Below, one piece after another: positions 59,100 to 64,000 of a DNA stretch of 64,000 nt. This DNA comes from Candidatus Zixiibacteriota bacterium (lineage in GTDB: Bacteria; Zixibacteria; MSB-5A5; GN15; JAAZOE01), in NCBI GenBank assembly GCA_023138975.1, contig JAGLON010000002.1, positions 241,641 through 305,640 on the forward strand, read 5' to 3'. The notes beneath the pieces were generated by a model. That model ran no database searches, had not been told where the DNA came from, and saw only the letters and a program-made list of their open reading frames with translations. Position 1 is the first letter of the stretch; every line of letters starts with the position of its first letter. The position numbers were made by a program, and so were the translations under genes.

Positions 59100-60342
59100 A
59101 GTCCCGACTCCTATTAATGTAAAGTATTTCTCTAAAGGCGCGATAGTTCTTTCTTTTCTTACTCTCATAGGTCTATGCGGTTATATATACAGGCTTATCG
59201 TAGGACTTGATGCTTCGACCAATCTCAACAATCAATTCCCCTGGGGAATATGGATCGCTATCGATGTTGCTTCCGGAGTCGCGTTAGCCGCTGGCGGATT
59301 TACAACGGCATTACTGGCGGATGTATTCCACAAAGATAAATACCATTCGCTGACGCGCCCGGCCTTGTTGACGGCTATGTTGGGGTACACTTTTGTGGTA
59401 GTTGGATTACTTGCCGATTTGGGACGATACTATAACGTCTGGCATCCTATGATTCCAAGTATGTGGCAGGGCAATTCAGTTCTATTCGAAGTCGGCTTGT
59501 GCGTTATGATTTATTTGAATGTCCTTTATTGTGAGTTTTTACCGATACTAATTGAGAAATTTATGGGCCATGTTAATCTACCGGGGATATTGTCACGATA
59601 TAACAGCCTGGTCGAAAGCTTATTAAGGATTTCCAATCGAACATTGTATCGAGTGTTATCTCTCTTTATCATTGCCGGCGTGGTTTTGTCCTGTTTACAT
59701 CAATCCTCTCTGGGAACATTGATGGTCATAGCGCCCTATAAAATGCACCCTCTTTGGTACACTCCTATTTTACCATTACTATTCCTACTGTCTGCAATAT
59801 CGGTCGGATTTCCAATGGTTATATTTGAGTCAATCTTGTCAGCGTGGTCTTTTAAGTTAAAGCCGGAAACCAAAACGCTGGCATCTATCGCCAAATATAC
59901 TCCATTTTTGTTGTTTTGCTATCTGTCAATAAAGTTAGGCGATCTGGCAATCAGAAACGCCTTTGGTTATCTCACGGAAATAAATATTCAGTCGGTTGCT
60001 TTTGTTCTGGAAATAGGCATTGGGGTTATCCTTCCGATGGTGTTACTCTTTCAGAAGAGTAAACGGCATTCTATCAAATACTTATTTATATCGGCCTGCT
60101 GCATAATCTTTGGTATTTTAGTAAACAGAATTAACGTTTTTCTGATTGCCTATACACCGCCATTTTCAAACGATTTTTACTTCCCTTCTTTAATCGAAGT
60201 TATTGTTACGGTAGGGCTAATATCCGGCTTAATTCTAATTTACAGATTTATGGTTATTCATCTTCCGGTCATTTCAGTTCAACGTGTGAAGTTTAACATT
60301 GTAACCGATACACCTAAGTCAAAAGCGACTATAAAGGGCTAA
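59083..60342 (+). CDS. HybB/NrfD-family quinone-interacting membrane subunit
   Basis: 419 residues, ten hydrophobic segments. FPWGIWIAIDVASGVALAAGGFTTAL and the LADLGRYYNVWHPMIPSMWQGNSVLFEV segment are those of HybB-type NrfD proteins, which exchange electrons with the quinone pool at the periplasmic side without haem. Strong AAAGGAGG site inside the preceding gene. Forms the membrane half of the complex with the Fe-S protein. Confidence 0.92.
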   Translation: MTNSHEVPTPINVKYFSKGAIVLSFLTLIGLCGYIYRLIVGLDASTNLNNQFPWGIWIAIDVASGVALAAGGFTTALLADVFHKDKYHSLTRPALLTAMLGYTFVVVGLLADLGRYYNVWHPMIPSMWQGNSVLFEVGLCVMIYLNVLYCEFLPILIEKFMGHVNLPGILSRYNSLVESLLRISNRTLYRVLSLFIIAGVVLSCLHQSSLGTLMVIAPYKMHPLWYTPILPLLFLLSAISVGFPMVIFESILSAWSFKLKPETKTLASIAKYTPFLLFCYLSIKLGDLAIRNAFGYLTEINIQSVAFVLEIGIGVILPMVLLFQKSKRHSIKYLFISACCIIFGILVNRINVFLIAYTPPFSNDFYFPSLIEVIVTVGLISGLILIYRFMVIHLPVISVQRVKFNIVTDTPKSKATIKG

Positions 60343-60346
60343 CGTG

Positions 60347-61477
60347 ATGAGGCAGTTTATTAGATACTTCTTTTGTGTTCTTATGGTACCTCTTTTGGTA
60401 TCAATGGTTTTTGGAACTGCATATGCTCAGAATCACAATTCTGATTTGGAGTGTAAAAGGTGTCATTCCTGCGACAACCCAACCGAAGACTCACCCTGCA
60501 TTCATGTCTGCCCTACGAAAGCGAGCAAGCATTTTACATCAGAACATCTTCTATCTGAAGCGCCGGATACAATTGTTTTGGACCATATTATGAAACAGTT
60601 CGAACCGGTTCGATTTGATCATAAATCCCATGCCAAAATGTCACAAATGAATTCATCCTGTAAAACCTGTCACCATTATAGTCCCAAGGATCGTATCCCT
60701 CCATGCCACGAGTGCCATGGGGCCGAAGATAATCCAAATAATCTGAGACAACCGTCATTAAAAGGCGCCTATCATCGTCAATGTATGAGTTGTCACAGGG
60801 AATGGAGCCATGATACAAAATGTGTTGTCTGCCATCTCTCGTGTGAAGAGGACGCTGGTTTTGTGAGTGAAGCTGACTCGACTGACATCGTCGGCATATC
60901 GCATCCTGTAATTGCCGTACCAACGGTTAAGATATACCATACTCCTTATAAACCGGGACCTGTTGTAACATTTTATCATGATGAACATGTTGATCTTTTT
61001 GGATTTGAATGTGTTGATTGCCACATCGATGAAAACTGTGGCTATTGCCACGACTTGTCTCATCCTGATAATCTTGTGAAAACTGAAGAAGAAAAACATG
61101 CGATGTGTATCAATTGCCACCAGATTAATAACTGCGGGCATTGCCACGATCATAAGCGTAAACCGGCCTTTACCCACGCTTCCACCGGATTCCCACTGAA
61201 TCGATATCATAATCAGTTGGAATGTCGCTCATGTCATCCAACGAGAAAGAAAATTGGTAAACTTGACAGCCATTGTAATTCCTGCCACGGTGGCTGGAAT
61301 CAGCAAAATTTCAGACATTCTATTACCGGCTTAATGCTTGATGAAAACCATATTGAATGGGATTGTGTCGATTGCCATCCCGGCAATGCCTATGATAAAC
61401 CAGATTGCTCCGGTTGCCACGATGATGATATTTCAATGGAAAATGGATTACCGGGAGAATATATTATTCGACAATAA
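60347..61477 (+). CDS. Periplasmic 13-haem cytochrome c
   Basis: 376 residues from ATG 60347, with AAAGGG 8 bp upstream; a GTG one codon before is possible. Signal peptide to about residue 28 (FGTAYAQ). Thirteen CxxCH motifs are countable: CKRCH, CKTCH, CHECH, CMSCH, CVVCH, CVDCH, CGYCH, CINCH, CGHCH, CRSCH, CNSCH, CVDCH and CSGCH. Many additional His suit bis-His ligation. Early motifs are spaced like class III cytochromes (HmcA/Hmc family) and the later ones form pairs. It is the likely exit for electrons from the NrfD/Fe-S pair, to a periplasmic or extracellular partner. The gene follows the NrfD gene directly. Confidence 0.93.
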   Translation: MRQFIRYFFCVLMVPLLVSMVFGTAYAQNHNSDLECKRCHSCDNPTEDSPCIHVCPTKASKHFTSEHLLSEAPDTIVLDHIMKQFEPVRFDHKSHAKMSQMNSSCKTCHHYSPKDRIPPCHECHGAEDNPNNLRQPSLKGAYHRQCMSCHREWSHDTKCVVCHLSCEEDAGFVSEADSTDIVGISHPVIAVPTVKIYHTPYKPGPVVTFYHDEHVDLFGFECVDCHIDENCGYCHDLSHPDNLVKTEEEKHAMCINCHQINNCGHCHDHKRKPAFTHASTGFPLNRYHNQLECRSCHPTRKKIGKLDSHCNSCHGGWNQQNFRHSITGLMLDENHIEWDCVDCHPGNAYDKPDCSGCHDDDISMENGLPGEYIIRQ

Positions 61478-61600
61478 AGTAGGATGATATATAGAGTTAT
61501 GAAGATTGTTTTTTAGTAGCATCTAGTTCAATCTAGTGACACTTTGCTCTTATGGGGAGATTTGTCATGGTAGACATGTTCTTTACATAATGAGAAATCT

Positions 61601-62959
61601 ATGAATGAACAAGAGCTAATCTGTAAGAAGTTGCTTACGATTGTCGATAGCATTTCAGATGGAGTTATTGCTGTCGACAACGACTGGCATATTACTTTTC
61701 TCAATAAGGCAGCAGAAAGAATCACTGGATTCAAAGCCTCTGATGCCATTAACAAACCCTGCCATGAAATTCTCAGAACCAACGTCTGCCAGGAAAGTTG
61801 TCCTTTAAAACATACAATAACAACTGGAACGCCGGTTATTAATCGTCCGGTATGTATCACAACCCGGACAGGGCGACGGCTCCCAATCAGTGTTTCAACG
61901 GCACTTCTAAAGGACTCTAAGGGACAAGTTATTGGCGGAGTAGAGACATTTCGGGATCTCGATTTAGTAAAACGACTTAGAAAAGAGTTCGAGTCGCAAT
62001 TTGTCTTTGAAAACATGCTCAGCCGAAACCAGGGAATGCTGAATATCTTCGAAACTCTTCCTATGATTGCAGAGAGTGAAAGCCCTGTCTTAATTGAAGG
62101 CGAGAGTGGAACCGGCAAAGAGCTAATAGCGCATGCCCTTCATGATTTGAGTCCCAGGAAACAAGGTCCGTTTATCAGCATCAATTGCGGCGCCCTGCCG
62201 GACAACCTGCTCGAATCAGAACTGTTCGGTTATATGGCTGGTGCCTTTACTGACGCCAAGAAAGATAAGAAGGGACGTTTTGCTCTGGCAGAGAAGGGAA
62301 CCCTGTTTCTTGACGAAATCGGAAATATTTCTCAGGCGATGCAAATTAAACTGCTGCGTGTTCTGCAGGAAAAAACATACGAACCTCTGGGCAGTACTGA
62401 AACTATCAAAGCTGACGTCAGGATTGTTACCGCAACCAATCGCCTGCTGAGCCAACTTGTTTCTGAAGATGTATTCCGTAATGATCTATATTACAGAATA
62501 AATGTTATCAAGGTAAGTCTCCCTCCACTTCGTGATAGAATAGAGGATATTCCATTATTAACTGATCATTTTGTGGATCAATTCAATCGCCTGCGCCATA
62601 AGGATATTCCCGGAGTCTCACCGCCAGCTCTAAAAGTTTTGATGAATCATGATTACCCGGGGAATATCCGTGAACTCGAAAATATTATTGAACATGCATT
62701 CATTCTTTGTGGTGATGGAATCATAAAACCTGAGCATCTTCCTGATTATCTGCATGCGGACAACTCCATTCCAGTGGTGGAGATTGCCAGCACTATGAAG
62801 GAGATGGAATCACTCTTTATCATGGCGACCTTGAAGAGAAACAACTGGAGCCGTAAGGAAACTGCCAAAGAGCTCGGCATTGCGCCATCGACCCTTTTTA
62901 GAAAAATTAAACGGCTCAACTTAATCATCCCTTCTCAAGAAGATAAATCTCCCAAGTAA
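61601..62959 (+). CDS. PAS-containing sigma-54-dependent activator
   Basis: 452 residues. PAS domain (8-118) with a Cys cluster in NKPCHEILRTNVCQESCPLKH, known in related proteins and suggestive of a redox/metal centre. AAA+ domain (about 140-370) with Walker A GESGTGKE, GAFTDA (the sigma-54 contact loop, GAFTGA with the second Gly replaced by Asp, as in one known subfamily), Walker B GTLFLDEIG and R-finger segments. C-terminal Fis-type helix-turn-helix (RKETAKELGIAPSTLFRKIKRL). 123 bp after the cytochrome gene. The -24/-12 promoter and inverted repeat before the next gene are likely its targets. Confidence 0.92.
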   Translation: MNEQELICKKLLTIVDSISDGVIAVDNDWHITFLNKAAERITGFKASDAINKPCHEILRTNVCQESCPLKHTITTGTPVINRPVCITTRTGRRLPISVSTALLKDSKGQVIGGVETFRDLDLVKRLRKEFESQFVFENMLSRNQGMLNIFETLPMIAESESPVLIEGESGTGKELIAHALHDLSPRKQGPFISINCGALPDNLLESELFGYMAGAFTDAKKDKKGRFALAEKGTLFLDEIGNISQAMQIKLLRVLQEKTYEPLGSTETIKADVRIVTATNRLLSQLVSEDVFRNDLYYRINVIKVSLPPLRDRIEDIPLLTDHFVDQFNRLRHKDIPGVSPPALKVLMNHDYPGNIRELENIIEHAFILCGDGIIKPEHLPDYLHADNSIPVVEIASTMKEMESLFIMATLKRNNWSRKETAKELGIAPSTLFRKIKRLNLIIPSQEDKSPK

Positions 62960-62976
62960 TAGTAGTCATGCAAGAT

Positions 62977-63004
62977 CGCACGATTGGCATAAATGGATCG
63001 TGCG
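62977..63004. promoter_or_regulatory. Inverted repeat, likely sigma-54 activator binding site
   Basis: CGCACGAT (62977-62984) and ATCGTGCG (62997-63004) are perfect inverted repeats with a 12-bp spacer, centred 125 bp upstream of the -24 box. The position is typical for enhancer-binding activators, and the activator gene lies immediately before. No T tract follows, arguing against a terminator. Confidence 0.6.
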
Positions 63005-63113
63005 TTCATGAATGATAATTCCCACATCAATAGAGCTGCTCTAGCCTTGGTGCTAGCCCATAAGGTATTGCTTGTCATCGTATTGCAGGCTCTTGTTGCT
63101 TTTGGTGATGCGA

Positions 63114-63130
63114 TTGGCACGATACTTGCA
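63114..63130 (+). promoter_or_regulatory. Sigma-54 (-24/-12) promoter of the DUF2173 gene
   Basis: TTGGCACG (63114-63121) and TTGCA (63126-63130) give GG-N10-GC and match the RpoN consensus at nearly every base; 42 bp before the start codon. Confidence 0.85.
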
Positions 63131-63172
63131 AGTAGGTTAATCAGAAAGCAAAAACTAATTAGGGAGGTTAGG

Positions 63173-63526
63173 ATGATAGGACTCGATAGGTTAATGAAGA
63201 TCAGAGGTGTTGTCGCAGCCGGTCAATTCTCTGAGGATGGCAAGGTCATTCGAAAAGTTGGTGAATTACCGGAAGATTTGATGGCCAGTGCTCAGTTATG
63301 TGTACAGCAGAATGAAAACTCCCGAGAGTTTCTGGAGTCACTTAATGACAAATCAGAGAGGGATTGGCAATCACTCAAGGGCTGGATCGTTTGGGGAAAT
63401 AAGTACTCGGTGGTTGTGGTTGGCAATACACGAGTTTTTGTAGAGACCAACCGTGGAGATTATAACCAACTAATGATTGATCTGGCGGAGACTGAGGCTA
63501 CTGGTCCTCGGCAAAGGAATTATTAA
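63173..63526 (+). CDS. DUF2173 family protein (Roadblock-like)
   Basis: 117 residues from ATG 63173, chosen because GGGAGG stands just upstream; an open frame continues to 62993 but crosses the promoter. It matches DUF2173: LMKIRGVVAAGQFSEDGKVIRKVGELPEDL, SLKGWIVWGNKYSVVVVGNTRVFVETNRGDYNQL. The family is small, cytoplasmic and of unknown biochemistry; it is often seen in sulfur- or redox-metabolism gene neighbourhoods (recollection, not certain). It is driven by the sigma-54 promoter and presumably shares its transcript with the next small gene. Confidence 0.75.
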   Translation: MIGLDRLMKIRGVVAAGQFSEDGKVIRKVGELPEDLMASAQLCVQQNENSREFLESLNDKSERDWQSLKGWIVWGNKYSVVVVGNTRVFVETNRGDYNQLMIDLAETEATGPRQRNY

Positions 63527-63601
63527 TAGTGCAGATCAATCGAACGAGACAAGACATTATGATATTTTGAAATTACATAATATAATAAGGAGGTAATTGT
63601 T

Positions 63602-63793
63602 ATGAATGAGAATAAACAAGAAAAGCCGATTCTGGGTGAAGGTGTTTATCATCCGGGCGCCAGACCAATGAAGGTATTTGTTGACGATGACGGTGTCATG
63701 TTCCTCTGTGACAAAGATATCGATCCCAGCAAACCGCTCAAAGATCAAGCCTGCTGGACCTGCGATAAGGTACTCTTCACTCGCGGTGACTAA
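63602..63793 (+). CDS. 63-residue CxxC protein of unknown function
   Basis: 63 residues with an ideal AAGGAGGT site 7 bp upstream. Contains one CxxC (ACWTCDKV) and an additional Cys (FLCDKDID), a strand-rich VFVDDDGVMFLCDKD segment and no signal peptide. Could bind a metal or serve in thiol exchange. It lies 75 bp after the DUF2173 gene and before a strong hairpin, so the two form one small operon. No family recognised. Confidence 0.6.
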   Translation: MNENKQEKPILGEGVYHPGARPMKVFVDDDGVMFLCDKDIDPSKPLKDQACWTCDKVLFTRGD

Positions 63794-63848
63794 GGCAAAG
63801 AGTATGAGCATGTACCACATTGCTTGATACGTACGAATCACAAAGATC

Positions 63849-63880
63849 AACCACCCCGAATATCACTATTTGGGGTGGTT
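63849..63880 (+). terminator. Long hairpin after the small CxxC gene
   Basis: AACCACCCC pairs with GGGGTGGTT, extended through a G-T pair and AATA/TATT to a 4-nt loop. The following bases (ATTAG) are AT-rich but not a T run. It ends the sigma-54 transcript or stabilises it. Confidence 0.7.
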
Positions 63881-63896
63881 ATTAGAAAGTTATAGA

Positions 63897-64000
63897 ATGG
63901 GTTTTCTTGACAAGTTGTTTAATCGTCCTCCTCAATCCGCTGTGGACCTTGGGCGCAATGATCTCTGTTGGTGCGGCAGCGGCAAGAAGTACAAGAAGTG
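63897..64000 (+). CDS. SEC-C motif protein, N-terminal fragment
   Basis: Only 34 residues are visible: MGFLDKLFNRPP, then RNDLCWCGSGKKYKK, the start of the SEC-C zinc motif (C-x-C-x8-C-[HC]) found at the end of SecA and in many stand-alone proteins. The frame runs off the window. Role not inferable from this part. Confidence 0.7.
   Translation, partial: MGFLDKLFNRPPQSAVDLGRNDLCWCGSGKKYKK

Noticed and set aside
58185..60342. Uptake hydrogenase operon (hybOABC)
   Set aside because: HybA- and HybB-like genes are present but no NiFe small or large subunit or maturation gene is adjacent; a multihaem cytochrome follows instead.
62993..63172. N-terminal extension of the DUF2173 gene to 62993
   Set aside because: The extension crosses the sigma-54 promoter and activator site, and a strong ribosome site precedes the internal ATG at 63173.

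Overview
The window looks like a chromosomal segment of an uncultivated Gram-negative bacterium of the FCB superphylum, most probably Zixibacteria or a close relative. The evidence is indirect: several secreted proteins end in dockerin-like repeats of the GDxNxDxxxNxGDxVYxxNYxFRGG type, one ends in a type IX-style FPNPFNPxT sorting domain, there are outer-membrane and capsule-export proteins, and intergenic space carries short palindromic repeats. No rRNA, tRNA, CRISPR array, integrase or complete insertion sequence was seen.

Layout. 0-3.5 kb: a partial aldehyde dehydrogenase and an acetolactate-synthase-like TPP enzyme on the minus strand, divergent from an acyl-CoA dehydrogenase. 3.6-4.6 kb: an AT-rich putative phage abortive-infection gene (putAbiC type) between two palindromic repeats. 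4.8-9.4 kb: a CheY/CheX pair, a small-molecule kinase, a Rieske-like protein lacking one histidine ligand, and a secreted protein with twelve short repeats. 10-15 kb: an outer-membrane barrel, a sigma-54-driven gene of unknown function, an HD-GYP protein, RidA and an MFS transporter. 15-21.2 kb: four tandem paralogous secreted proteins sharing one N-terminal domain. 21.7-31.7 kb: a complex I operon nuoABCDHIJKLMN without the NADH-oxidising module nuoEFG. 31.8-41.5 kb: a DUF502 protein, an EIIA-CBS protein, a beta-helix dockerin protein, a repeat-rich spacer, a cation exchanger, a PhoU-like protein, a two-haem Ig lipoprotein, a YfhO-like membrane protein and a GT2 enzyme.

41.6-57 kb is a single-direction, tightly overlapping exopolysaccharide/O-antigen operon behind a near-consensus sigma-70 promoter: export protein, chain-length regulator, acetyltransferase, aminotransferase, 2-epimerase (the order of wlbB-wlbC-wlbD), flippase, polymerase, two GT4 enzymes, a methyltransferase, a second aminotransferase, a small phosphoglycosyl transferase, and a membrane-CBS-SDR fusion. 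The enzymes that would oxidise UDP-GlcNAc before the acetyltransferase/aminotransferase steps are not in the window.

57.7-64 kb holds the most interesting part. An ArsR-family regulator is followed by a HybA-like four-cluster Fe-S protein, a HybB/NrfD-type quinone-site membrane protein and a 13-haem cytochrome c, then a Cys-rich PAS sigma-54 activator, a DUF2173 protein and a 63-residue CxxC protein. Two matching palindromes (8-bp arms, 6-bp spacer) sit just upstream of the ArsR gene and just upstream of the Fe-S gene. A textbook -24/-12 promoter lies before the DUF2173 gene, with a perfect inverted repeat about 125 bp further upstream as a likely activator site. I infer a two-layer-regulated quinol/cytochrome electron-transfer module; its electron acceptor is unknown.
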